A stretch of DNA of 50,304 nt from Thiomicrospira cyclica (GCA_020726325.1 DYST01000003.1:1-50304), one strand, 5' to 3'; shown: positions 19,637 to 28,695, counted from the first letter of the stretch. Numbers and translations: made by a program. The notes: generated from the sequence alone by a model not told the origin.

Positions 19637-19960
19637 TTAACCGTGATGGTGTTGCTGTGGCGCGGTCGTTGGCGCAGCAGTAGGATGTACTGTTGCAGCT
19701 ACAGGTGCTGTTGTTGGTGTTGTTGGTGTTGTTGGTGTCGTTTGCTGTGTCAACGGTTGAGGTTGTGCTGTTGGTGTTACCTGTGCATCGTACACATTAC
19801 CAGCTACTGGTGTTTCACCTTCTTTTTTATCGGTCACAGCATCTTTAAAACCTTTGATTGCTGCACCCAAATCACCACCGACGTTACGTAGGCGTTTTGC
19901 ACCAAATAATACCAAAACAATAGCCAAAACCAATAGCAGATGCCAAATACTCAAACCCAT
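19637..19960 (-). CDS. tatA: Sec-independent translocase subunit TatA
   Basis: [39 protein letters not shown]. Confidence 0.96.
   Translation of the reverse strand: MGLSIWHLLLVLAIVLVLFGAKRLRNVGGDLGAAIKGFKDAVTDKKEGETPVAGNVYDAQVTPTAQPQPLTQQTTPTTPTTPTTAPVAATVHPTAAPTTAPQQHHHG
19703..19740 (-). repeat. 9-bp tandem repeat (GTTGTTGGT)n within tatA encoding Pro-Thr-Thr repeats
   Basis: tgttgttggtgttgttggtgttgttggtg visible in the sequence; protein [13 protein letters not shown]. Confidence 0.8.
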
Positions 19961-19989
19961 GACAATTTCCTCAAAAATATGTTAACTTT

Positions 19990-20304
19990 TTAATTACCCA
20001 ATAGATGAATGTGCACATGAAATACTTCTTGTCCACTCTTTTCACCTGTATTAATTTGTGTTCTGAACCCGTCGTTCAGACCGTGCGCTTTTGCCAGTTG
20101 CGGCAAGAGTAGCATCATATGCCCCATCAGATCTTTGTCTTCTGGTGTGAGTTCAAACAGTGTGGCAATTTCCTTTTTTGGAATGACCAACAAGTGAACT
20201 CGTGCACGCGGATTAATATCCTTAAAAACAATCACGCGATCATCTTCATAAACGATATCCGCTGGAATTTCGCGACGGATGATTTTACCAAATATAGTGC
20301 TCAT
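19990..20304 (-). CDS. HIT family protein (HinT-like)
   Basis: MSTIFGKIIRREIPADIVYEDDRVIVFKDINPRARVHLLVIPKKEI...QEVFHVHIHLLG HIT motif. Confidence 0.95.
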   Translation of the reverse strand: MSTIFGKIIRREIPADIVYEDDRVIVFKDINPRARVHLLVIPKKEIATLFELTPEDKDLMGHMMLLLPQLAKAHGLNDGFRTQINTGEKSGQEVFHVHIHLLGN

Positions 20305-20343
20305 TGTGCATTTTTCCACATTAAGGCGAGCAACAAGTGATGA

Positions 20344-20673
20344 CTAATGCTCGCGGTTAGCTTTTTCCATATGCCCTGAAACGCCAAAGCGTCGGGCAAG
20401 TTCTTGTAGAACTTGGTTATGGTCGATGTTATGGTGCGCTAATAATACCATGCTATGAAACCATAAATCCGCCATTTCGTAGACGATTTCGTCTTTATCG
20501 TCAATTTTAGCGGCTAATCCCGTTTCCATACACTCTTCTGCCATTTTGCCACAAATCTTATCTGTGCCCTTATGAAATAGGCTGGCAACATATGAAGATT
20601 TCGCATCTTGATCTTTGCGACTAGCAATAACTTCGGCTAAAAGCGAAAGCATATCACTTTGATTATTTTCCAT
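20344..20673 (-). CDS. hisE: Phosphoribosyl-ATP diphosphatase
   Basis: SYVASLFHKGTDKICGKMAEECMETGLAA; adjacent to hisI. Confidence 0.95.
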   Translation of the reverse strand: MENNQSDMLSLLAEVIASRKDQDAKSSYVASLFHKGTDKICGKMAEECMETGLAAKIDDKDEIVYEMADLWFHSMVLLAHHNIDHNQVLQELARRFGVSGHMEKANREH

Positions 20674-21076
20674 ATAATTCCTTTGGGTCTTTAATCACAG
20701 GATCAGCCGCTTGCCAGTGTCCTGTTTGTTGATTTAAGGCTAAATAAAAACAACTTTTGCGCCCTGTATGGCAGGCGATACCACCCGTCTGACGTACTTT
20801 AAGCAGCAACACATCGCCATCACAATCTAAGCGAATATCCACAATCTGTTGCGTGTTGCCAGATTCTTCACCTTTATGCCACAGACGATTACGCGAGCGC
20901 GACCAATAAATGGCTTCGCCTTTTTCAAGTGTTAACAACAAGGATTCTTTATTCATCCATGCCACCATTAAAACATCGCCTGTATCGGCATCTTGGGCAA
21001 TGGTATTTAATAAACCCTTATCATCCCAAATAATGGCATCTAACCAAGGAAGGTTGGTGTCTACGTCTTTGCTCAT
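20663..21076 (-). CDS. hisI: Phosphoribosyl-AMP cyclohydrolase
   Basis: VLMVAWMNKESLLLTLEKGEAIYWSRSRNRLWHKGEESGN; CHTGRKSCFY. Confidence 0.97.
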   Translation of the reverse strand: MSKDVDTNLPWLDAIIWDDKGLLNTIAQDADTGDVLMVAWMNKESLLLTLEKGEAIYWSRSRNRLWHKGEESGNTQQIVDIRLDCDGDVLLLKVRQTGGIACHTGRKSCFYLALNQQTGHWQAADPVIKDPKELYGK

Positions 21077-21181
21077 ATCTCATTTTCCCAGTCAAGTCAT
21101 TGCCATTTTGTGCAAATGTTGGCAGCGGTCGATTATAGCATGGCTCAATATGTGTTTCGGGGTCTTATTATAGTGAACCCT

Positions 21182-21210
21182 AGGGCAATCGCATTCAGGG
21201 CAATCGCATT
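21182..21210. repeat. Tandem 15-bp repeat (AGGGCAATCGCATT x2), possible IS end
   Basis: AGGGCAATCGCATT at 21182-21195 and 21197-21210, next to a transposase remnant. Confidence 0.6.
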
Positions 21211-21234
21211 AAAAGACCATTGTTTTTATTGATA

Positions 21235-21417
21235 TTATGATTTAAACTTGGTCGTTCCTAGTCTGCCAGTGATGATTTTTAGCCAATAATCTTCGTCCCA
21301 GCCTGCATTGAGGCGTTTAATTTTGATTCCAACTTTGAGTGTTTTGTCAGCTTTTAGCAAGTTTAGAGCAATATGTCGCATCACAGCCATGTTCGCATCA
21401 CTTTTTAATGTTAACAA
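21235..21417 (-). mobile_element. Remnant of an ISAs1-family (H-repeat-like) transposase, C-terminus only
   Basis: NMAVMRHIALNLLKADKTLKVGIKIKRLNAGWDEDYWLKII matches the typical ISAs1/H-rpt transposase C-terminus ('RHIALNLLK..KT.K.GIK.KR..AGWDEDYLL'). Confidence 0.75.
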
Positions 21418-21479
21418 AGTTTTTATCGATTGTCGGTATAATGTACCCCTTCTCGCATATTATTAGTGAAACTTGCCAT

Positions 21480-22790
21480 ATGACACCGCCAGACTTCGTT
21501 CAGGTTTTTCGCCAGTCCTCGCCCTATTTTAATGCTCACCGCGATAGTACCGTCGTGATTTACCTCGATGGCACACCACTACAACATGGTGATGCAGCCC
21601 TTCCGCTCATTCAAGACCTTGCTTTATTACAAAGTCTCGATGTGCGCATTGTATTGGTAGCAGGTGCTCGCCCCTTTATTGATGCAGAGCTTCACGCCCA
21701 AGGGTTGGAGTGGCACTATCACAATGGTCTGCGTATCACTCGCAAAGAACATTTATCTGGTGTGGCACAAGCTGTTGGGCAAATGCGGGTTGAATTAGAA
21801 TCATGGTTTTCGAGTGCAAAAGCCAAACAAAGCTATGCCGTGCGTCCCTTGTTTATTTCCTCGGGCAACTGGGTGATGGCAAAGCCATTGGGCATTATCG
21901 ATGGTATCGACTTTCAACATACAGGTGCAGTGCGTCGTATCGAAATAGAGCCAATCAAAGGCGTACTTGATATGGGACATATTGCTTTACTAACCTCACA
22001 AGCCTACTCAATGACAGGTGATATTTTCAACCTATCCAGCATGGATGTCGCTATCGAAGCTGCCATTGCCTTAGAAGCAGACAAGCTCATCTGGTTGGTC
22101 GATCCTGAACACTTAACTGCCGCTCGCCTTGCATTCCCAACAGAACTATCTGCCAATGATATGCCTGATTTATTGAGCCGATCCAACCTTCCAGAAGGCA
22201 CACAAAAACTCCTGTGCGATAGTTATCGTGCCGCACAAGAGGTAGACCGTGTCCACCTACTCGATCGCACACGAGATGGGGCATTATTACTCGAACTCTT
22301 CACCCTCGATGGTGTTGGCATTATGATTAACCAAAATGATTATGATGTCGTGCGTCAAGCAAGTATTGATGATATTGGTGGTATTTTATCCTTATTAGAA
22401 CCCCTAGAAGCTGGCGGCTCTCTGGTCAAGCGTCCACGCGAACAACTCGAAATGGAAATTGATTACTTTACCTTACTCGAACGTGATGGCACAATTATCG
22501 GCTGTGCTGCCCTTTATCCATATACCGACAGTGCTGCGGCCGAATTGGCTGCTTTTGCCATCGATGCTCAGTATCGCCGTGGTGGACGTGGGAGCAAACT
22601 CCTTGCCGAAATTGAAAAGCGTGCTCGAGCTACTGGCATTAAAAAACTCTTCTTACTGACCACACAAACCATGCACTGGTTTATTCGTCATGGCTTTGCA
22701 CAGGCAGACATTAGTGCCTTACCCAGTCAACGGGCTCAAATGTATAATTTTCAACGCCGTTCTGCGGTATTTACTAAGGAACTGGCATGA
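21480..22790 (+). CDS. argA: Amino-acid N-acetyltransferase (N-acetylglutamate synthase)
   Basis: AAK-like domain plus C-terminal GNAT domain; FVQVFRQSSPYFNAHRDSTVVIYLDG; start chosen at MTPPDFVQ. Confidence 0.93.
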   Translation: MTPPDFVQVFRQSSPYFNAHRDSTVVIYLDGTPLQHGDAALPLIQDLALLQSLDVRIVLVAGARPFIDAELHAQGLEWHYHNGLRITRKEHLSGVAQAVGQMRVELESWFSSAKAKQSYAVRPLFISSGNWVMAKPLGIIDGIDFQHTGAVRRIEIEPIKGVLDMGHIALLTSQAYSMTGDIFNLSSMDVAIEAAIALEADKLIWLVDPEHLTAARLAFPTELSANDMPDLLSRSNLPEGTQKLLCDSYRAAQEVDRVHLLDRTRDGALLLELFTLDGVGIMINQNDYDVVRQASIDDIGGILSLLEPLEAGGSLVKRPREQLEMEIDYFTLLERDGTIIGCAALYPYTDSAAAELAAFAIDAQYRRGGRGSKLLAEIEKRARATGIKKLFLLTTQTMHWFIRHGFAQADISALPSQRAQMYNFQRRSAVFTKELA

Positions 22791-23437
22791 GCAAATCGCC
22801 CAATCGTCCCAAACACCCCCTAGCCCGCCGCGTGCGTGGTTTTTTACCTGTCGTTATCGATGTTGAAACGGGTGGTTTTAACTGCAATACCGATGCCCTA
22901 CTCGAAATTGCCGCCGTTATTTTAGATGTCAACGCTGATGGTTTATTGATTCCTGGTGAAACTGTTCATGCTCATATACAACCCTTTGCAGGTGCCAATA
23001 TCGAAAAAGCAGCAAAAGACTTTTTAGGCTACGATCCTTTTAGTCAACTCCGCCTTGCCATCGATGAAAAAACAGCTTTAGAAGCCATTTTTGCCCCGAT
23101 CAATAAACGGATTAAAGAAACAGGCTGTACCCGTGCCATTTTATGCGGACACAATGCCTTTTTCGACTTAGCATTTGTTAAAGCAGCTGCAGATCGTCAT
23201 AAGCTGAAATCACCCTTTCACCAATTTAGCACCCTCGACAGCGTAACATTAGGGGCTTTGGTTTATGGTCAGACAGTACTGGCAAAAACTGCCATGTTTT
23301 CGGGCATGCCGTGGGATAACGAACAAGCGCACAGCGCCTTGTACGACACACAACAAACAGCCGAACTCTTTTGTAGTATCTTTAATCGCTACCCCTTACC
23401 CGTCATTGATGCGATTAATAGAAGCGAAAAGGATTAA
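22787..23437 (+). CDS. rnt: Ribonuclease T
   Basis: DEDD exonuclease; FLPVVIDVETGGFNCNTDALLEIAAV; HNAFFDLAFV; AHSALYDTQQTAELF. Confidence 0.95.
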   Translation: MSKSPNRPKHPLARRVRGFLPVVIDVETGGFNCNTDALLEIAAVILDVNADGLLIPGETVHAHIQPFAGANIEKAAKDFLGYDPFSQLRLAIDEKTALEAIFAPINKRIKETGCTRAILCGHNAFFDLAFVKAAADRHKLKSPFHQFSTLDSVTLGALVYGQTVLAKTAMFSGMPWDNEQAHSALYDTQQTAELFCSIFNRYPLPVIDAINRSEKD

Positions 23438-23452
23438 GACTTCGTCTTAATC
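23432..23452 (+). terminator. Hairpin overlapping the rnt stop codon
   Basis: GATTAAGAC-TTC-GTCTTAATC perfect 9-bp arms. Confidence 0.5.
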
Positions 23453-23580
23453 TTAATTATTTAATGACTAGGGGAAGGGAAGTGATCATTATTCATAAAA
23501 CTAAGTCAGTTTACCCCTTCCCCCAGAGCCCCCTTCCCTTAATGTAAAGCATCACTATTTTCAGACAAAAGGAAACCAGC

Positions 23581-23997
23581 ATGTCTTTCACACTACATCC
23601 CCAAATTGAAGCGGATAGCTTCTTTATCTGTGACCTACCGCTATGCCAAGTTCGCCTAGAAAACGTACGTAATTTTCCATGGCTTATTTTAGTACCACGT
23701 CTTAGCGATATCAGCGAAGTTCATCAACTCAGCAAGGAGCAACAGACACAACTCATTGCTGAAAGCAGCCTGTGCGCACAAGCACTGTTAGCGCAATTCG
23801 AGCTACATAAAATCAATGTCGGCGCCTTGGGTAATCTCGTGCCACAATTGCATTGGCATGTCGTGGGCAGAAAACAAGATGATGATGCTTGGCCAAAACC
23901 TGTTTGGGGCTTTGCTAACACCGATCCTTGGTGTCATAGCGAAGCTGAAACCCTGTGTTTGCACATAAAAAAAATGATTATTGTCAACAGCCATTAA
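23581..23997 (+). CDS. HIT domain-containing protein
   Basis: PRLSDISEVHQLS...NVGALGNLVPQLHWHVVGR HIT-like motif. Confidence 0.88.
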   Translation: MSFTLHPQIEADSFFICDLPLCQVRLENVRNFPWLILVPRLSDISEVHQLSKEQQTQLIAESSLCAQALLAQFELHKINVGALGNLVPQLHWHVVGRKQDDDAWPKPVWGFANTDPWCHSEAETLCLHIKKMIIVNSH

Positions 23998-24056
23998 AAT
24001 AACTTTTAAAGACCATAAACAGAAATTATGCACTTATAAGGGATCATTCATTTTTC

Positions 24057-24070
24057 TTAATCTGCATCAA
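24057..24070. promoter_or_regulatory. Putative FNR/ANR-like binding site upstream of the Mo oxidoreductase operon
   Basis: TTAAT-CTGC-ATCAA, one mismatch to TTGATnnnnATCAA; about 86 bp upstream of the ATG at 24156. Confidence 0.45.
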
Positions 24071-24091
24071 TAAATAAGTTATTAATAAAAT

Positions 24092-24146
24092 CCTGATATG
24101 CTCCTTTTGATAAAGTAGTAACTGACTTAATTTACTACATATCAGG
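24092..24146 (+). promoter_or_regulatory. 5'UTR hairpin overlapping the Shine-Dalgarno region
   Basis: Outer arms CCTGATAT/ATATCAGG and inner arms GTAGTAA/TTACTAC; the AGGGG SD at 24144-24148 lies in the 3' arm. Confidence 0.4.
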
Positions 24147-24155
24147 GGTAGCACC

Positions 24156-26951
24156 ATGGCTTGGTCCTTTCCAAAACTGACGCGTCGCACATTCTTAAAA
24201 GGTTCTGCGGCGGTTGGTCTTAGCGGCATCGTTGGCAGCCACATCGCCAATGCAGGATTACCATCTTTATCTGATCTCAAATTTGCGTCAAAAAAACGCG
24301 GCGCAATGAAAGAGAAAATCTCTTACACCATCTGTAACTTCTGTTCTGGCTTGTGTAACGTTGAAGTGCGCACGCTGACTGATGGCGTGCAGTCGCGCAT
24401 CGTCAAACTCGAAGGTAACCCTGTTTCTAAAATGAACCGTGGTCGCGTTTGTGCTCGCGGACAGTCGGGTCTTTTTCAAACCTACGATACAGATCGCATT
24501 AAAACACCGCTCATTCGTGTTGAAGGCTCTAAGCGCGGCGAAATGAAATTTCGCAAAGCAACTTGGCAAGAAGCATACGAATATATCGCTAAAAAATCTA
24601 AAAACATCCAACCTTGGGAATGGACAATTGTCGGTGGCTGGAGTACTTGTGTATTCTTCTTGAACCCATTGTTTGCATTTGCACACGCGAACCGCACACC
24701 AAACTTCTTAGCATCACCAATGCAGCATTGCGTGACAACAGGTGAATTGGGAACAGATTCTGTAACAGGAAACTTTAAACCACACGGTGAAATTCTGCCG
24801 AACTACGACAATGCGCGTTATATTCTATTGGTTATTAACAACTCATCAATTGCTGGGGTCAACGTACCTCGCGCTGTGCAGTTTGCTGAAGCTAAGCAAC
24901 GTGGCGCAAAAGTAGTTGCCATTGATCCTCGCGTTTCAGAAACCGTTGCTAAAGCAGATGAGTGGATTCGTATTCGTCCAGGTACCGACTTAGACTTCAT
25001 CCTTGCAATCATTCGCGAAGTGATGAGCAAAGACTATTACGACAAAGCTTTCTGCCAAAAACACACCGACTTATCTTTCTTATTGTTCAAAGACGGCAAC
25101 GAATGGCGTCCGATGACCAATGACAAGCAAGAGCCATTGGTATGGGATGAGCTGAGCAAGTCTGTCAAAGCTGTCTCTGCTTACAATAACAACAACGAGT
25201 TTGATACTGCTGGCAACAAAATCTCTCCTGCATTACGTACGCCTCAAGATTTAACTGTTGACGGCAAAGTGGTGTCAACCGTATTTGATGCGCAGTTAGC
25301 AGAAATTGATCACTGTACACCTGAATGGGCTGAAAAAGCGACGACCGTTTCTGCCGAAACTGTGGTTCGTATCGCTTACGAATTCACCCACATCAAACCA
25401 GCAATCATTGATCCAGGTTGGATGGGTGCGCGTTACAACAACATCCAAATGTTGCGTCGCGCACAAGCAACACTACAAACATTGATTGGTGGCATTGATA
25501 CGATTGGTGGTTGGGTGAATGCTGCAAAAGTACATAAAACAGCCGCCAAAATGCACGAAGCTAAATTGGCTGGCAAAACAATGCCTAACCCTGTAACCAG
25601 CATGACGGGTATGCCAGGTTGGAAGGCACAAAGAGACTTCTTCTCTGATAGCAAAAACTGGGAGCACGGTTACCCAGCTTGGAACTTTGCATATGCCGCA
25701 CAGGAAAAAGCAGCAGGTCGTCCTTACGTCAGCATTCCTTTCATGGCGGATACAGGCTTGTACGAGTCAGTTGATGGCAAAGTCATGCATGAAGGCAAGC
25801 CTTATATGACAAAAGCCTTCTTAAGCGTTGGCGCGAACCCTGTCCACCACTACTTCCCAGAAGGTCGTTGGAAAGAAATGTTGGGTAGCGACAAAGTTGA
25901 TCTCGTGGTTGTAATCGATGTATTACCATCAGATACCACTGCATATGCCGATGTCATTCTGCCAGAGTCAACTTATTTAGAACGTGATGAAATCATTATT
26001 GGCAACAACGGTATCAGCCCAGACTTAAGTGTCACGACGCGTTTCAAAGCAATTGATCCTTTGTATGACACCAAATCAACGACTGATATTTTATTTGAGT
26101 TGACTGAAGCAATATCTGGTGCTGAAGGTGTCGAACGTCTGTACAAGAGCTTCGAAATCATGGTTGGCCCTAAAGCTGACAAGGCAAAAGAAGTGGTCGC
26201 TAAATTCAAAGCCGCTAATGAGCCAGCACCTTACACTGCTGCTTACCGTCAAATGAGCATGAACGGTATGGCAAAAGCAATCGACACCACGCCAGAGAAT
26301 CTAGAAAAAGTACTACGCGAAAAAGGTATTTACGAAATTGATACCATGGAGCATATGCTTGAAAAGTATTCCATGCCGCGTAAAATTCCAGCACTCACGA
26401 AATCAGGTCGTCTTGAAATTTACTCAAGCTTCTACGACAGCTTACGTGTCGATGGAAAAACACGCGCGCCGAACTTTAGCGTGTTAGCAACAGCAATGCC
26501 CTCTGGCGTACATGGTGATAAACGTTCACTAGAAACGCTAAAAGGTGACGAATTTTACTTCACTTACGGTAAGACACCAACGGTTTCGCATGGCTCAACC
26601 AATGCTAACAATCCTGTATTGCATGCCATCAATACGTTTAAAGAAGACATTTACACAGGTATTTGGATTAACGATTCGCGTGCTAAAGCACTCGGCATTA
26701 AATCTGGCGATAAACTCAAAATTACTAATAATGAGTCTCCTAACTTGTCGATTACAGGCAAAGCATATGTAACGAACCAAATTCATCCAGATACAACTTT
26801 CATGTATTCATCTTTTGGTTCTGAAAACAAAGGACTAACACGTGCTGCTGGATTTGGTAGTGCCATTAACAAATTAATTGGCTATAAGGTAGATCCTGTT
26901 GTTGCGGGTTTCCGCTCGCAGGAATTTACCATTAAAGTTGAAAAAGTATAA
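24156..26951 (+). CDS. Tat-exported molybdopterin-dependent oxidoreductase, Psr/Phs (polysulfide/thiosulfate reductase)-like catalytic subunit
   Basis: Tat motif LTRRTFLKGSAAVGLSG; 4Fe-4S motif CNFCSGLCNVEVR...RVCARGQ; bis-MGD oxidoreductase features; followed by PsrB- and PsrC-like genes. Confidence 0.9.
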   Translation: MAWSFPKLTRRTFLKGSAAVGLSGIVGSHIANAGLPSLSDLKFASKKRGAMKEKISYTICNFCSGLCNVEVRTLTDGVQSRIVKLEGNPVSKMNRGRVCARGQSGLFQTYDTDRIKTPLIRVEGSKRGEMKFRKATWQEAYEYIAKKSKNIQPWEWTIVGGWSTCVFFLNPLFAFAHANRTPNFLASPMQHCVTTGELGTDSVTGNFKPHGEILPNYDNARYILLVINNSSIAGVNVPRAVQFAEAKQRGAKVVAIDPRVSETVAKADEWIRIRPGTDLDFILAIIREVMSKDYYDKAFCQKHTDLSFLLFKDGNEWRPMTNDKQEPLVWDELSKSVKAVSAYNNNNEFDTAGNKISPALRTPQDLTVDGKVVSTVFDAQLAEIDHCTPEWAEKATTVSAETVVRIAYEFTHIKPAIIDPGWMGARYNNIQMLRRAQATLQTLIGGIDTIGGWVNAAKVHKTAAKMHEAKLAGKTMPNPVTSMTGMPGWKAQRDFFSDSKNWEHGYPAWNFAYAAQEKAAGRPYVSIPFMADTGLYESVDGKVMHEGKPYMTKAFLSVGANPVHHYFPEGRWKEMLGSDKVDLVVVIDVLPSDTTAYADVILPESTYLERDEIIIGNNGISPDLSVTTRFKAIDPLYDTKSTTDILFELTEAISGAEGVERLYKSFEIMVGPKADKAKEVVAKFKAANEPAPYTAAYRQMSMNGMAKAIDTTPENLEKVLREKGIYEIDTMEHMLEKYSMPRKIPALTKSGRLEIYSSFYDSLRVDGKTRAPNFSVLATAMPSGVHGDKRSLETLKGDEFYFTYGKTPTVSHGSTNANNPVLHAINTFKEDIYTGIWINDSRAKALGIKSGDKLKITNNESPNLSITGKAYVTNQIHPDTTFMYSSFGSENKGLTRAAGFGSAINKLIGYKVDPVVAGFRSQEFTIKVEKV

Positions 26952-26962
26952 GGAGATAGGTC

Positions 26963-27685
26963 ATGGCACGTTATGCAATGGTGGTTGACCTCAATGCTTG
27001 CATCGGCTGTAACGCCTGTATGGCAGCTTGTGCAATCGAAAACCAAACCCCTTTTTGGGCTGGAAAATGGCGTACAACGGTCGAAGATATTGCCAAGGGC
27101 AATAGCGAAGACTCTGCGATGCGTTTATTCTTCCCGCGCTTATGTAATCACTGCGACAACCCACCTTGTGTGACGGTTTGTCCAACAGGTGCGACCTATA
27201 AAACCACATCAGGTATTGTTGATGTTGACGATGAAGTCTGTATGGGCTGTCAGGCGTGTGTCCTTGCTTGCCCATATGATGCACGTTATGGCATTCACTA
27301 CGAAGAAAATACCGAGAAAAAAGCCGTATTCGGCGAAGACATGTTGAAAAAAACACGTCCTTCTGTTGATAAATGCAACTTCTGTCGTGACCGTGTTGAA
27401 ATCGGTCGTTTACCTGCATGCGTCGAAACCTGTGTTGGTAACTCACGCATGTTCGGTGACTTGGATAATCCAAACGATAAAATCACTAAAATTGTGAAGA
27501 GTGGTTTGGCACAACCTTTGTTACCACACCTGGGTACGCGCCCAAATGTGTATTATATTCCCGTTACAAAACAGGCAATACATCATCTTCCAGATGCTGA
27601 TGCACGTCGTTTACACCACGGTCATCATGCGGATGCCAGCGGTGTTGTTGCTCCACAATTCATTGACTTAAGCAAGGAGGCATAA
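26963..27685 (+). CDS. 4Fe-4S ferredoxin-type electron transfer subunit (PsrB/DmsB-like)
   Basis: CIGCNACMAAC, CNHCDNPPCVTVCPTGAT, CMGCQACVLACPYDAR, CNFCRDRVEIG..PACVETC. Confidence 0.95.
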   Translation: MARYAMVVDLNACIGCNACMAACAIENQTPFWAGKWRTTVEDIAKGNSEDSAMRLFFPRLCNHCDNPPCVTVCPTGATYKTTSGIVDVDDEVCMGCQACVLACPYDARYGIHYEENTEKKAVFGEDMLKKTRPSVDKCNFCRDRVEIGRLPACVETCVGNSRMFGDLDNPNDKITKIVKSGLAQPLLPHLGTRPNVYYIPVTKQAIHHLPDADARRLHHGHHADASGVVAPQFIDLSKEA

Positions 27686-27687
27686 TC

Positions 27688-28614
27688 ATGACTTATGCTA
27701 TTCAAGAACAATGGAACTGGCTGGTTGCTGTCTACCTATTTTTAGGTGGTATGGGTGCAATGGTCATGACCGTGTCAATTTTTGCGCACATTTATAAAAT
27801 TGGTGGCAGCGATAACAGTAAACTCGCATGGTGGGGCAACTGGATCGGCTTGATTATGCTTGGTATCGGTTCGGCGATGTTATTTTATCATTTGCTGAAT
27901 CATATCGCTGTATGGCGCGTACTCGTTGGTGTTTTCTACAAACCTGATGCATGGATTGCATGGGGTACGTGGTTCATTATCTTTGCTATGATCGGTGCAT
28001 TTTGGTACAGCTTACCGCTCACTAAAAATATGCCTGTTATCGAAAACTGGGGTATTTATCAGTGGTTTAAAGGCTTGTGCGAAAAGAATCATACTGCGAT
28101 TGGTTGGTTTACAGCAGTTAACGGTATCTTAACAGCCGTTTACACAGGTTTACTGTTGCAGTCTATGCCAGCGATTGCCTTATGGCATAATCCCGGTATC
28201 CCAGTATTGTTTACCGTTTCAGCAACATCGACAGCGATCGCAACGCTATTGATTGTGCAGTACACCATTCTTAAAAATGAACAAGATCATGCCTTACGTC
28301 ATTTCTTCGAAAAGACCGATGCATGGTTGATTGGCTTTGAGTTGGTTATCGTCTTCGCTTTCTTCCATTACTTGTTATCAGGTTCGGAAGGTGGTTATGT
28401 GAGCCATGATTTATTATGGGGCAGTGCTGGCTGGGTCTGGGGCTTTGTTGTTGTCGGCTTAATTATCCCCTTCATCATTGAAGTGGGTACACTGACAAAA
28501 CGTATTCCTAGCGGTGCCACAACAATCATTGCTGCTGCGAGCATGGTATTAATTGGTGGTTACCTACTGCGTCATTATATGCTTGCTTCTGGTATTTACG
28601 AATACCCTTGGTAA
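27688..28614 (+). CDS. NrfD/PsrC-like membrane anchor subunit
   Basis: Polytopic membrane protein; QEQWNWLVAVYLFLGGMGAMVMTVSIFAHIYKIGG; operon position. Confidence 0.9.
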   Translation: MTYAIQEQWNWLVAVYLFLGGMGAMVMTVSIFAHIYKIGGSDNSKLAWWGNWIGLIMLGIGSAMLFYHLLNHIAVWRVLVGVFYKPDAWIAWGTWFIIFAMIGAFWYSLPLTKNMPVIENWGIYQWFKGLCEKNHTAIGWFTAVNGILTAVYTGLLLQSMPAIALWHNPGIPVLFTVSATSTAIATLLIVQYTILKNEQDHALRHFFEKTDAWLIGFELVIVFAFFHYLLSGSEGGYVSHDLLWGSAGWVWGFVVVGLIIPFIIEVGTLTKRIPSGATTIIAAASMVLIGGYLLRHYMLASGIYEYPW

Positions 28615-28652
28615 GTCGCTTGATGTAGAATAGTACATCAGCACTCAGATAC

Positions 28653-28680
28653 ATGCCCAGCAACTGCTGGGCATTGTTTT
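28653..28680 (+). terminator. Terminator-like hairpin between the psrC-like and torD-like genes
   Basis: ATGCCCAGC-AACT-GCTGGGCAT followed by TGTTTT. Confidence 0.65.
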
Positions 28681-28695
28681 ATAAAGGAACACACT

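Noticed and set aside
19598-19891. Cys/Trp-rich ORF ([11 protein letters not shown]) on the plus strand
   Set aside because: It is the antisense of the tatA Pro-Thr repeat region, not a metal-binding peptide
21339-21479. N-terminal extension of argA in the ORF track
   Set aside because: It crosses the transposase remnant; ArgA homology begins at MTPPDFVQVFRQSSPYF (21480)
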